NCBI GenBank assembly: GCA_025617375.2
Contig: JAMYGW020000009.1
Span: 124,001 to 188,000 of the forward strand
Origin: Acarospora socialis
Taxonomy: Eukaryota > Ascomycota > Lecanoromycetes > Acarosporales > Acarosporaceae
Direction of reading: 5' to 3'
Length of the DNA stretch: 64,000 nucleotides
Shown here: positions 11,752 through 22,124 of the stretch, one piece after another
How positions within the stretch are numbered: the first letter of the stretch is position 1
How the letters are laid out: each line of letters begins with the position of its first letter
Translations under genes and position numbers: made by a program
The notes under the pieces: generated by a model
The model's database searches: none
Told to the model about the DNA's origin: nothing
Seen by the model: only the letters and a program-made list of their open reading frames with translations

Positions 11752-12810
11752 TGCGTGAGATGATCGTAATATGTGGCCTAAGTGAGCGAAGAAGTGGTGG
11801 AGCGAACGTCATCGACAGTGTGAATCGTAAACATGGAGTAAGTTCTGATGGTGGACTTGAGAAGTAGTCAGTTACGGTAAGCTGCTAAGGCTCATTGACA
11901 GTTGGTAGTGATGTCGCACCAAGAAGAAGAAGATGATGATCATTGGCGGATGAGTTGTACTCTATGATTCAGCGATGATATTGCTCTCGATATGAGATTA
12001 CCAATACATTTCTACCAAGGCACGAAGTTACAAGGGACTGTTACTGTACGAGTACGAAGTACTCTACTGTAGGTAGGGAAGAACGCTCGGCTGCAAATCG
12101 GTGGGGGCGGCACATCACTTCTTGGCCTCAACGCCAACGCCAACGCCAAAAGCAGGGCTGCTTGAATTCGAACGTTATCTCTCTACCTACCTTACTACTG
12201 AATATTCCGTAAGTTAGGCGTCGGGATATTCGCTCATCGCCCGTTATTATTGTATGAAATACTGTAGTTCCAAATCCCAAGCCCATACTCGTATGGGTTG
12301 GTCGACGTTGACACAGTATGTGTAAATATATCGAAATATGTATCCTCAGCTACCCACGATAGACACATAATCCGGTCTCCTGCATGCTCAATTCCGCCTC
12401 AGAGTAAGGTAATGGTAACTATCCAGCGTATAAATACATTTGTACTCGTAGCTTTTCGTGAATCTTTTATGTGCACGTAGAAACTGCAGCTCCAGGCAGC
12501 AGACAGCAGTCGTTGACGTGGCCATATTCTCTACTGAGCGAATTCCTGCAGGACCCTTACTTTGGATCTGCAACTACCAGGTACTGTACATACGAAAGGA
12601 CCTAAGGTAAGGTAAGGTAGGTAGCATCGCACATCTCGGTAAGTTAGCTTTAGTGCAATATCAATCCAATCCGACCGAGGCTTGGAGAGAGCACCATCTC
12701 GAGTAGATACGCTTTTATATGACATGGTATAAACCCGTGTTTATCGCAGTCACAACAAAATTACAGTGATAAGAGATTTCTCTCAATCCCCTTGCAACCC
12801 GTCAGCTACA
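11752..12810. promoter_or_regulatory. Divergent promoter region, Zn2Cys6 gene / alpha-beta hydrolase
   Basis: About 1.06 kb separates two genes transcribed away from each other. It is rich in GTAC and TACTGTAC words (near 12042-12066 and 12577) and holds an AGGTA-type tract at 12604-12624. No gene was found. That the two genes share control elements is an inference from orientation only. Confidence 0.5.
12604..12624. repeat. AAGGTAAGGTAAGGTAGGTAG tract
   Basis: Short direct repeat of AAGGT/AGGTA. The same motif or its complement appears in other non-coding gaps: about 4768, 12183, 19665, 22942, 39638, 40075 and 46764. Confidence 0.7.
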
Positions 12811-14319
12811 ATGTAAGCCCAGTTCGCATTCATTCATCAAGCAGGCTAATTCCAAGTCACAGGCCTCCATTGACCGCAGCAGAAATCATTCAGCATCCCG
12901 AATTCGAGCATGTGACATGGAACCTTCCACCGACGAAGAAGGGCAAAGTCTCCGTTGCAGGAGGGCGAGGAGGACCGTTGAACATTGCCTATGAGGTTCA
13001 TGGACATGGACCCATACATCTTGTGGTATGGCTTTCCTTCTCTTTCTTCATATAAGATACGGAACTTCGATACTGGGTAGATCTTGTGATATGTTTTTGC
13101 TATTTATTGCCGGAGTTATATACATCAACAACATTGACCAGGACTGGGTCTCTTTACCTTGTCTGTACTGCGCCAACCAGACTTCTATTGCATAGTTCTT
13201 ATCAGAACTGGGTCTCTTACTTTCTCTGTTCTGCGTCATTCACTCTTCTATTACATAGTTTCTCTACTCGCTCGCTGCGGTATTAATCCATCTTCCACTT
13301 ACTCGTAGTGGATTATGGGCCTGGGTTCCTTCAAAACCGCATGGCAGCGCCAAACAAAAGACTTCGGACATGACCAGGCCTCCAGATACACATGCCTCAT
13401 CCTCGATAACCGAGGCATGGGCGAGTCCGACAAGCCCTTGACGAGATACTCGACGACAGAAATGGCCAAGGACACCTTCGAACTGCTGGACCATCTCGGC
13501 TGGACCGAGGAGAGGCAACTGCACGTCATTGGAGTTAGTATGGGAGGCATGATCGCGCAGGAGCTGGTACGGACACTGCAATCCAACACAGCACAGAAGT
13601 GGTGCGTTCTGACTTGATCATCTAGGCACTGCTGATACCGGAGAGGATCGCGTCATTAACATTACTATCAACAGCAGCCAGACTGGTCAATACAGTCGTA
13701 CGTCCACCTACTTCCCTACTCAATAGAATCGATCATAACTCTAACATTCTTTATAGGGCTTCGTCGAAAACCTCCGAAACCGCATCAACCTCTTGTCCGC
13801 CCCTTCTCTCTCCCACCTTTCCCGTCAATCGGAGCAACTAACATCTCACACCACAGCCTCCCCAAAGACATCGACGTCCAACTCGCCGAGGTGAAAGCCC
13901 GCCTCTTCAGCCCCACCTGGCTCTCCGCGCCCGACGTTGACGGCACCTTCCCTACGAACGGCGACCGGTTCGCGGCGCAAGAAGTCCGCAAGCGTCAAGA
14001 TACGCTGGGATTCACGCGCAAAGGATTCACCTTGCAAGCCGTTGCCGCGGGATGGCATTATAAGAGCGCGGAGCAGTTGAGGGAATTAGGGGATGCGGTG
14101 GGGAGGGAGAGGGTGCAGGTTGTGCATGGGGATCTCGATCAGATGATTACGGTGCCACATGCGGAGGTCTTGGTGAGGGAGCTGGGCGGGGAAGAGGGAG
14201 GGGTGAAGAGGGTTATCTTCGAGGGGAGGGGCCATGTGTTGCCGATGGAGGAGAGGAAGGAGTTCAAGCGGTTGGTTGAGGAGTTGGTGGAGAGGACGGA
14301 GAAGTTGAATGGAAGATGA
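12811..14319 (+). CDS. Alpha/beta hydrolase with an intron-split start codon
   Basis: Six coding exons: 12811-12812, 12863-13025, 13309-13566, 13626-13697, 13757-13794 and 13857-14319, giving 331 residues. The first holds only AT of the start codon; intron 12813-12862 (GTAAGC..GGCTAAT..CACAG) brings in the G, giving MPPLTAAEIIQHPEF. Without splicing the ATG is followed at once by TAA. Alpha/beta-hydrolase hallmarks are the oxyanion region VWIMGLG, nucleophile elbow GVSMGG, acid in HGDLDQM and histidine in EGRGHVLP. The fold fits an esterase/enol-lactonase-like enzyme; substrate unknown. Intron 13026-13308 is unusually long (283 bp) because it carries a tandem duplication. The only weak donor is GTCCGC at 13795. 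Confidence 0.88.
13139..13266 (+). repeat. Diverged 64-bp tandem duplication inside an intron
   Basis: Copy 1 starts CAGGACTGGGTCTCTT at 13139 and copy 2 starts CAGAACTGGGTCTCTT at 13203. Both continue through CTGT.CTGCG and end with CTTCTATT.CATAGTT. The period is 64 bp, and the copies differ by scattered substitutions and short indels. Confidence 0.8.
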
Positions 14320-14706
14320 TGCCTCGAGTCAGAAAGCGGAACATGGAGTTCTGGATCGGATATTGTTTGTACAGTTGCAGGACAAAGGCCGACTCTCCTT
14401 CTTGGACAGTACATAGTGTTCAAGCACTTCAAACTCCAGTCAGTCTCTGTATAATGTCACCTCGCAACCTACAGAATTGTTATGAAGCGTCCAGTACAAC
14501 CCTAACCTTGAACCTATCGCACGTACCTTTACGCCGCAACTCTCATTCTTCCCCACCTCCTAAACCCACCAAACTAAATACAACGCAACAACCCAAACCT
14601 ATTACTATACTTACCCACCAAAACCCCCTCACCTCCAACGTCAAACCTCCGCCTCATCCTCAACCTCCACCTCACCAAACCCAACAACCCCCTCCTCAAC
14701 CCCCAA
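14320..14706. other. Intergenic / pyrimidine-rich leader
   Basis: Lies between the hydrolase stop and the Par32-like start. From about 14530 to the ATG it is strongly C/T- and A-rich on the plus strand, typical of a fungal promoter and 5' UTR. No gene seen. Confidence 0.55.
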
Positions 14707-15446
14707 ATGGCCACTCCACAAACCCCCTACCTCAAACTCGGCCGCGGCGGTGCCGGCAACTACCTCTCCCCCACCGCCCAACCCCTCCAACCCGCCCCGA
14801 ACTCCTCGCTCTCCCCCGCAGCTGTAAGCTCCCTCCGACTCCGACGCTCTATGCCCAACTCCCCACCTCCACCCACCCCTACGTCTCCTCCACACACACA
14901 AGTCTCCACAACAAACCACTCGACTGACTATCCAACCAGGACATCGAATCCCAACCCCCAACAGAGCCCGTCTCTACCCCCACCACGACGGTAACGCAGG
15001 CCGCAGCCACGGCCGCATACGCGCACTCGGGCCGCGGCGGGGCGGGGAATTGGTATTCGCCGAGGGAGCTGGACGCTACGGGCACGTTTGCAAGTACACC
15101 TACGCCCGAGGCCGCGGCTGCCGGTGCCTCGGGCGCTGTCTCGGGCTCCGGCTCGAGTACGACCGCGGCAGTAGATGGCGCTGTGGCGTTGCCTTCTGCT
15201 TCCTCGCTGTCGGTGCCGGTGGCGGGGCCGGGGCCGACGTATTATGGGCGTGGGGGGGCGGGGAATTTCAATGCGAGGTTTGTGGAGGAGGGGGAGGAAG
15301 AGCGGGAGAGGGAGAGGGAGAGGGAGAGGCGGAGAGAGGAGATTGGGGAGATGGCGAGAAGGGAGGTGGAGAGGGGGTTGAGGAGGCCGGAGGGGGTTTA
15401 TTTGCGGGGTGGTGGGGGGCGGACCGTGGAGTTGGGGGATGTGTGA
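14707..15446 (+). CDS. Par32/DUF3602-like protein with GRGGAGN repeats
   Basis: Exons 14707-14823 and 14940-15446 (intron 116 bp, GTAAGC..CTGACTA..CCAG) encode 207 residues. Three identical GRGGAGN motifs lie at 12-18, 70-76 and 142-148, each followed by an aromatic residue (Y, W, F), separated by Ala/Ser/Pro-rich linkers. A highly charged ERERERER helix and a final LRGGGG segment follow. This motif defines the fungal DUF3602 family. The best-studied member, yeast Par32, is phosphorylated downstream of TORC1 and inhibits the Mep1/Mep3 ammonium transporters. Whether this paralogue does the same is inference. GC content and codon use shift strongly to G/C third positions relative to neighbours. 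Confidence 0.85.
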
Positions 15447-15709
15447 GAGGTTGGGACGCGGGAGAAGTGGAATGAGATGATGGTTTATAATTTGACGGGG
15501 CGTGATGGTTTGCAGGACTCCTGATGCCTTCTGTACTTACTTACGAGCGTGCACGTGCACAGTCCCGGCGAACGCGAAGGATGGAAATGCTAATTTTATC
15601 GGTTTGGATCGATGGTCGATAGCAAAAAGACGATCCCTTTTATCCCATCCGCTAGAACGCCAGCCCACATCACGCCACGCAAGAGCCAACGGACCAAATG
15701 CGCCACCTC

Positions 15710-16570
15710 TCAATCCACCTCCATCTCGCCCTCCACCCCGCCGCCAACCAACAACCTCCTCTTGGCCTTGACCTTCGCCTTCTGCTTCGGCACCTCGACC
15801 GCCATCTCCTCCCTCTCCGCCTCCTGCACCCCCTCTTCCGCCACCCTCTCACTCGCCCTGACCCTCGGCAACAAATGCTCGTTCTCCGCCACCAGCTTGC
15901 GATCCGCGGCCTTGGCCCGCTCCTTGTTGCCGGCCATGCGATTGCGATAGAAGACGCGCTCGCGGCGGGCGCGGATCTCGGAGACGCGCTGCATGGCTTT
16001 GAGGGTGGTGGCGACGAGGTCGCGGTTGTAGCGGACGGGCACGTTGCGGCGCGCCGCGAAGGTGAGGGTGCTGTCGACGAGCATCTCTTTGCCGGCGGAT
16101 TTGCGGAAGGCTTTGGTCCATTTTAACTGTGGGGTGGGGAGGGGGTGTTAGTTGTATTGAGAGTGCAAGGGGGGATGAGAATTGGGGAGGGGAGGGGAGG
16201 GAGTCGAGGGGGGGCGGACCTTGCGGGGGTTGCGCTTCATTTTGAACTGTGAGAGATTGGAGTTAGCTTAGTGTCGGCAGGGGGAGAATGTAGGGTGGAT
16301 GGGCGGGTGTAGGGTAGGTCCGGTGACGAGGCCGTACGTTCTTGTGACATTTACTCCTGCAGAAGCGGAAGACGCGGGCGTCGTTGCGCACAAACGTAAT
16401 ACCTATGCGATGCTGTGAGATTCCTGCTGCTCTTGGCGGCGGACGGCGAGCGATCGAGCAAGCGCATACCTTTGGATGGATAGCATGGCTGAGAGCAGAA
16501 ATAACACGTTTCGATTCTGTAACAGGTGAGCTTTTACGATCAGGATGACTCGAAGCTAGCGGTACCTCAT
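15710..16570 (-). CDS. RLP24: Ribosome biogenesis protein RLP24
   Basis: Five exons: 16566-16570, 16470-16516, 16338-16402, 16220-16246 and 15710-16126, total 561 nt and 186 residues. The first coding exon is only 5 nt (ATG AG) and the fourth 27 nt, encoding FKMKRNPRK. The N-terminus carries the L24e zinc finger (C6-x2-C9, C32-x3-C36) within [18 protein letters not shown]. The core [15 protein letters not shown] and [20 protein letters not shown] is the RLP24/eL24 signature, and the longer basic tail ([11 protein letters not shown]) separates RLP24 from ribosomal eL24. RLP24 holds the eL24 site on pre-60S particles and recruits and activates the AAA ATPase Drg1. All elements look intact. Confidence 0.93.
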
Positions 16571-16844
16571 GTTGGCGGCCTCGTGGGAACTGGGATGGCG
16601 CAGTTTGTAGGTCAAGCTGAATTCGAGAATTTGTACGAGTACCCTTGGCTAGGGTCTTCACCGTGGGGTTTGCCGAGCCGGGCGGTCAAGGGTCTGCAGA
16701 GCCGCAGTTGGAGAGAAATCAATCTTGCCGCCACCACCTGCATTATTTGCATTCACTCCGAACGACGTCCCAACACTGTATATCTGCTAAGGTTCCGAGT
16801 CAGGGTGTCCGGGATAGCAACCTCCTATTTACGCGCAGTGAGGG
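16571..16844. promoter_or_regulatory. Shared divergent promoter RLP24 / PAM18
   Basis: Only 274 bp separate the two start codons, so both 5' UTRs and promoters must fit in or overlap here. Co-regulation of a 60S assembly factor and a mitochondrial import subunit is plausible but only inferred. Confidence 0.65.
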
Positions 16845-17311
16845 ATGGCTACGGCGATAGCAGTAGGCGTGGGAGTCGCCGCCGCTGCGTTTCTGGTATG
16901 CCACCCCCCCTACGCAACGTCTGCTACCTTCCGGTCTAACAAGTCCGTTGTCAGGGTCGCGCCGGGCTGGTTGCGATGCGAAGATACAAGAGCGGCGCGG
17001 GAGCCGTGGGAGCGTTGGGCAAAGCATTCTACAAGGGTGGGTTTGAGCCTCGGATGAATCGGAGGGAAGCCGCTCTCATATTACAGCTGAGGTATGGTTT
17101 ACTGCTTTCCACAATCCTGCTACGGTGCGGGTGGAGTGTGAGGTCTTTGTTGGTTGACGCTTCCCTTGACTGCAGCGAACGGAATCTTACGAAAGAGAAG
17201 ATCCGGAAGAACCACCGGCAGCTGATGCTTCTTAACCATCCGGATCGCGGAGGGAGTCCGTATCTTGCCACCAAGGTTAACGAGGCGAAGGAGTTCTTGG
17301 AGAAGAGTTAG
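16845..17311 (+). CDS. PAM18: Mitochondrial import motor subunit Pam18/Tim14
   Basis: Exons 16845-16895, 16955-17091 and 17176-17311 (introns 59 and 84 bp) encode 107 residues. The N-terminus [22 protein letters not shown] is a single membrane anchor in the inner membrane. The matrix J-like domain follows: [20 protein letters not shown], helix [22 protein letters not shown] with the intact HPD tripeptide, and helix [15 protein letters not shown]. Pam18 stimulates mtHsp70 (Ssc1) in the TIM23 import motor and pairs with Pam16. Length and order match the family exactly. Confidence 0.96.
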
Positions 17312-18307
17312 GTTACTTTCACGAGCCGTGTCAGAGACATTGTATACTAGGGCGGGCTACATGTGTGGGGCACATTCTTGGCATAGCGAGGCGTTGCATG
17401 GGATCTAGATGCAGTATTGTCTGCAAGAGCTGTTCTCCCCTTCTGCAATTTCGAATACAGTTGAGGTCTTTGCATGTGTTCGCTATCCCGTCTGAGTTGC
17501 TCATGTCGAATACACTGTATCTTGATACATACTGGGGGTTCCGGCTCATAGATGGCTGTTTTGCACTTTAACTTCCCACGGCATAAGACTCGGCGCCGAG
17601 GCGGGTCTGACCTATACCTTCGAAGAAGTCTGGCTCATGCTTCACGGCCTGGTGCAATGAAAACCTTGGAGAGGGAGGCTTTGATGGGCTCACAAGTGCC
17701 AACGCTGTCAACCTTGATTCGACTCCACATCCGTGACTCGACCGCTGAGATGTGGCCAAACACTTCAATCGAGGCTTCTGTTGTTTGACAGGATATGCAC
17801 GCGACACTTCTCAACTCCACACGAGCATTCGTGAACTGATCCTTCAGAAATTCAACAGCTCGGGTGTTTCTCAAGTCCACCATCGGGTCTTGGGCATCTT
17901 CTGCATGACAATTCGTCGCTTGGGTTGTAGAAAGAATTTACGAACAGCATGGGAGGTAACACTATTCCTCTCGTGAACAAGAATTACGCGTCGAGTGAAG
18001 TAAAGGCGACTTCCCATTTCTTGACTCTCCTCTCACACTCCCATCCAAGCCCTCTACCATCTTATCCTTCCACTCCCACAAGCCACAACCTTGTCGCCAA
18101 CTCGGCGATACCACGTCAAAGCCCACCACTCGCAGCCGGCACAAGCGATTTCCCATCTTCGAAATCTCATCATCTCTCCAACGCGTCTCCCCTCATGGCC
18201 ACAATGTCTCTATCCGCTGAAACTTCCACGGACTTTTGCTTGCACGACCCACCAAGCCTCTGCACGCTCACCACACCGCTAACGCTCCCAGGCTCCTCGT
18301 CGGCGGC
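17312..18307. other. Intergenic with unproven small ORFs
   Basis: An 82-residue minus-strand ORF (17635-17883) and plus-strand ORFs up to 18512 lack known domains. A possible upstream exon of the BTB gene may start at 18195 (see that entry). Otherwise nothing is recognised. Confidence 0.5.
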
Positions 18308-19042
18308 ATGGTCGACATCCACGTCGGCGCATCCGGAAAACACTACCAGCTGCACAAGACGTTGCTCTGCCACCACTCAACCTTCTTCCACTCCGCCTTC
18401 AGTGGGCCCTTCAGAGAAGCCGCGTCAGGCACTCTCAACCTGGTCGACGACGCGCCCGAGATCTTTGATCTTGTCGTCCGCTGGATGTATCAAGGCACCA
18501 TCGAGCCGTTGACGCGCGAATACTTTATCGGCGTCAACAAGAACAACGCCAGCAGCAGCAGCAGCAGCGGCGGCGGCGTGATCCCGCTCCTCCACCTCCA
18601 GCTCTTCGTCCTCGCGGACAAACTGCAGATGCCCGCGCTGCAACACCACGCCCTCGAAGCCATCCGCCGCGGTCTCCGCTGCGCAAACGCCTACCTGCAG
18701 CCTCCGCAGATCCTCTACGTCATGAACAACACGCCGCCGCGATCCGCGCTGCGCCGCTTCGCCATCGACCTCAGCGCCTTCGCCATCTGCCGCATGCGCG
18801 TCCACGCCGAGACCTTCCGGCCGTGCGTCGAGGCGAGCGTGGATTTCGCGTGCGAGGTCATGGGCGCCGTGCAGGCCGCGTATCCGTCGTTTGTGTCCCT
18901 CGACGATCCGAGGGGTGAGACTGCGTACGAGGTGATGTACGGGAACGGGCCGTGTGTGGATGCGGGCAATTCAATGAGGGCGAATCTCAGTCAGGCGGGG
19001 AGCGAGGATTTTCCGGTCGGGGAGGTTCCGTGGCGGTGGTAG
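18308..19042 (+). CDS. BTB/POZ domain protein
   Basis: From the ATG at 18308 the frame gives 244 residues: MVDIHVGASGKHYQLHK, then TFFHSAFSGPFREA, then LNLVDDAPEIFDLVVRWMYQ. This is the BTB fold seen in many fungal proteins that recruit Cullin-3 or self-associate. A Ser6-Gly4 run from an AGC/GGC microsatellite interrupts the loop before the helical part. There is an in-frame TGA at 18218. An alternative start at 18195 would use intron 18206-18291 (weak donor GTCTCT, excellent CGCTAACGCTCCCAG end) and keep frame, giving MATMLLVGGMVDIHVG. That would add LLVGG in front of the domain, which fits the family. The C-terminal half is alpha-helical with no second domain. Third codon positions are strongly G/C. 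Confidence 0.82.
   Translation: MVDIHVGASGKHYQLHKTLLCHHSTFFHSAFSGPFREAASGTLNLVDDAPEIFDLVVRWMYQGTIEPLTREYFIGVNKNNASSSSSSGGGVIPLLHLQLFVLADKLQMPALQHHALEAIRRGLRCANAYLQPPQILYVMNNTPPRSALRRFAIDLSAFAICRMRVHAETFRPCVEASVDFACEVMGAVQAAYPSFVSLDDPRGETAYEVMYGNGPCVDAGNSMRANLSQAGSEDFPVGEVPWRW
18551..18577 (+). repeat. AGC/GGC coding microsatellite
   Basis: (AGC)6 followed by a GGC run, coding Ser then Gly in the BTB protein. Likely length-polymorphic. Confidence 0.85.
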
Positions 19043-20485
19043 GGATGGGCGTACGGAGAACGTCGTCGCCGACGAAGCTGAGATCAATCTTAATGTCCGT
19101 GCGGTCGGGAATGCTGTAAATTCTTCGAGTGTAGCCCCGGAGCCGATGCACGGTCGGTGAGATTCTTAACAGAATGAGTTGCAGACTCTGATGTTTTCTC
19201 ATGTTGGGGTCGTTGGCAGCGGCTGGATGCTGGATGGCAATCTTCTACCTTATGTACGTTTTGTGATCCGGTGCGGTGAGTAGCGCGTGGAGGTATAAAC
19301 CAACTTCCTGGTCGTCTGCTTCTTCGACGCTGTTCGTTCCTTGTTTCCTGTTCATGAAGTCGGCCTGCTCCTTCATATCCTTGCAAGACCTTCGCCGTGC
19401 TCTTCTCAAGTCACATGCATCCGCCCAGACAGGATTCGATCGCGAACATTTACCGCCCAATAGCCTCAGATAGTGAGTGCCGAAGCCACAGATAACTAGT
19501 AACCAACCGTCCAAGTTAATATCTATATGCCTCTAGCCATGGAACAAATGAATCGAATTCAATCGAACCGGCACGGTACGGTACTGACTCCCCAGCGTAA
19601 AGCAAGAACTGAACGTTCTATTTCACGAGACTGCCTGGCGACCTTGCATCTCGTTGTGCACTTGACCTACCTACTATAGCGACTGGCAGAGGGGTTCCGA
19701 TTCGGTTCGGCCAGGTCCACGACGGGTTGGCGCACGGCGGTTGGTGACTTGGGTGGAGGGAGGGCATTGGTAGGTAAATCGTTACGAGGTGGAGGACGAC
19801 GGAATGGTGAGATGGGAATGGAATGGAGTGGAGTGGAATCGACCGGAATACATGGCGAGGAGCGATGTGTCGGTCGTTTGGGACCACGTCCAGGGCAGGA
19901 GTGTTGGCGCTTGTTGTGGCTTGTTGACAATGGTTGGAGGAGGTGGTCCAACTTCGCTCCAGTCGTACGATGCACACGGCGGACGTCGAGCTGATGCGAA
20001 GCGTGGTCTATACAGGAGAGGAGTGTGTTCTGGTGGAATGGCCTTGCAAGGGTCTGAGCGTCAACATATCATTTCACATCAAAGGTAAACAGGAACGTCA
20101 ATATATGAGAATAGCTACATAGCTCGTAATATTCTTGATTCAATACACATCCTTAACCATTCCATATCCCAGATGCTTGCTGCAGCGCTTTCCTCCCTCC
20201 ATGCTGCCCTGCCGGGTTCCGATCGATTCAGTGTCCGCTCAACGCTCGAGATCGGATCCCCACTTTAACCTCGTGAGATCGATCGATCGGTTGATTGATT
20301 GACCGATCCCACTCTTCGGTGTTGAGGATCCGTTGCGGAGACAGGATGCACCTTCAAATTTCAAAGAAAAAGCCTTCCTTCCGTTTCCCGCTATTTGAAG
20401 AAAAGAAGAGATATGAGACCAGAGACGTGGCTTGTTCGTTGGTCCAAAAGGCTTCCGATAATCAACACTGGTGGTGTAGGATATC
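19043..20485. other. Convergent intergenic region
   Basis: Lies between the stops of the BTB (plus) and C2H2 (minus) genes. ORFs at 19245-19514 and 19618-19977 overlap on both strands, lack domains and look accidental. No RNA gene seen. Confidence 0.55.
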
Positions 20486-22124
20486 CTATTCCTCCATTCT
20501 ACCAAACACTCCATCGTCGTCTTCATCACTTCGACCCCGTATAACGGTGCGTTGATAAGACTCGTCTTCTTCGGACACGTTATCGTCATTCCGTCCCCTA
20601 CGCACATCTCTTTCCTGAGATAGCTGATGCGTGAGTGGAGGTACAGCGAACGAGTGTTGGAAAGTCGGCGTCAACGTGCCTTCGGACAGTCCGAGTAAGT
20701 TCTGACCGAGAAACTTAGCCGGCAAAGGAGGGACCGGCGGGACATCTGGAGGGAGATGGACTGGTCCGCTACGAGGAGTACCGAAGCTACACAAAGATTT
20801 CACCGCGGCCACCAGGCCGGCTTCTTCTTCGTCGTCCATGCCATGATTGACGCCCGGTGTCGACGGCCAATGCTCGGAGCTTTGCTGACGGTAGTGTCCA
20901 AGTCCGGAAGATCCAGAAGGAGCACTGCCTGGAACCGCAGAGGCGGACGGCGTAGATTGATAGGAACGCGAATAAGTTGAACTGTTGCTGCTGTACCGCT
21001 TGGATCGACCCAACCCGAAGCTATTGTGGGCCACTGTGTGCTCTTCGCTCGACGGTGGCGGAGTTGTCTCCACGGAGCTGATCTCGTCATCATGCAAATC
21101 CGAGTATCCAGACGCAGCTGGTGATGCCGAGGAATGGTCACTATCCCCATTTTTCGCCAACTCGGGGGGTGTCGTGCTGTCTTGGTTCATGGAGACAAGC
21201 ACAGAAGCAGCTTCAAGTAGTTGGACCTGCTGGTGCTTGGAGATGAGGAGCTTGGAGGTGTAGGACCACTCTGGAGTGTGCTCCCACCTACGGCATTGTC
21301 AGATCCACATACAGCACAGAGTGTATGAGGGAAATGCGAGACCAGGATCCATTGCGCATGTTGGGTTTAGCACGAAGAAGAGGAATGGTGTGTTCATGAG
21401 GGAGAGTTTGCGGAGGATGGGACACTATGGGTACTGACAGATGTTTCGTCAAACAGCTGCTGTGCTTGTACCCCTTTCCGCATTGATCACACCGCAATTC
21501 TCCCCCACTAATCCTTTTGCCCTCTCCCTTGACCAGATGGGCGCCTTCACTGGCACGTCTACCACGGCCTTTATTGTTCGTAGCGTTGTTCTCCAATCCT
21601 GATGACGATGGTAAATCGTCTGCGACCGCGCTACCATCTCTGGCTGCATGCTTCGCACCACCAGCAACATTCGAAGCTTTGCCATGACCCATGCCATTGT
21701 CTGACAACGGGTTGTCGCTGACGCCGAAAGCTCCACCAACGGATGCGGATTCAGTACCCTTATGTCCGACACCACGACTCGACGTCATGCTTCTCCGATT
21801 TGACGGCGTACTGAGGTCGTGAGAACCGTCGGTCGCCTCGTGAATGGCCGCCGCCATTGCTGCGACGTTGGTCGCGACGGCAGATGTCATGCTCTTCCTG
21901 CGTGTAACGCGGTGTGACGGATTGATCGCTCCAAGAGAGTGCGAGTGCGAATGCGAGTGGTTTCTCGACGACGGTTGGCGGACCGAGAGACTCGAGGAGG
22001 GCATGGCGGAGCTGGACAGCCGATGCTGGCTTGCGGGTCGAGACGTTTGCACGTCCTGAGGAATATTCGTCAGCAGTCAGCCCGGAGCGGGAATTGGTGC
22101 GTCAGGCACCTTGTAAGACGACAT
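20486..22124 (-). CDS. C2H2 zinc-finger regulator with one finger
   Basis: Exons 22110-22124, 21439-22055 and 20486-21287 give 477 residues. The first coding exon is 15 nt (MSSYK). The single finger is C194-x2-C197-x12-H210-x3-H214 in CDQCGKGYKHSSCLTKHLWEH, and the 151-bp intron falls inside its last turn (codon Leu, CT|G). Splicing joins it to TPEWSYTSKLLISKHQQVQLLEAASVLVSMN, a conserved helix known from fungal one-finger proteins. N-terminal His-Ser repeats (NHSHSHSHSLG) and an acidic Ser-rich tail are disordered. A conserved block FLGQNLLGLSEGTLTPTFQH lies near the C-terminus. Probably a nuclear regulator; target unknown. An unspliced reading would truncate at the finger. Confidence 0.87.

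Noticed and set aside
15698-16126. Plus-strand ORF antisense to RLP24, and similar long antisense ORFs in GC-rich genes (for example 41628-42059 and 42066-42506).
   Set aside because: Shadows caused by strong G/C third-position bias in the real genes.
17635-17883. 82-codon minus-strand ORF downstream of PAM18.
   Set aside because: No domain, and no splice-linked exons found; could be chance.
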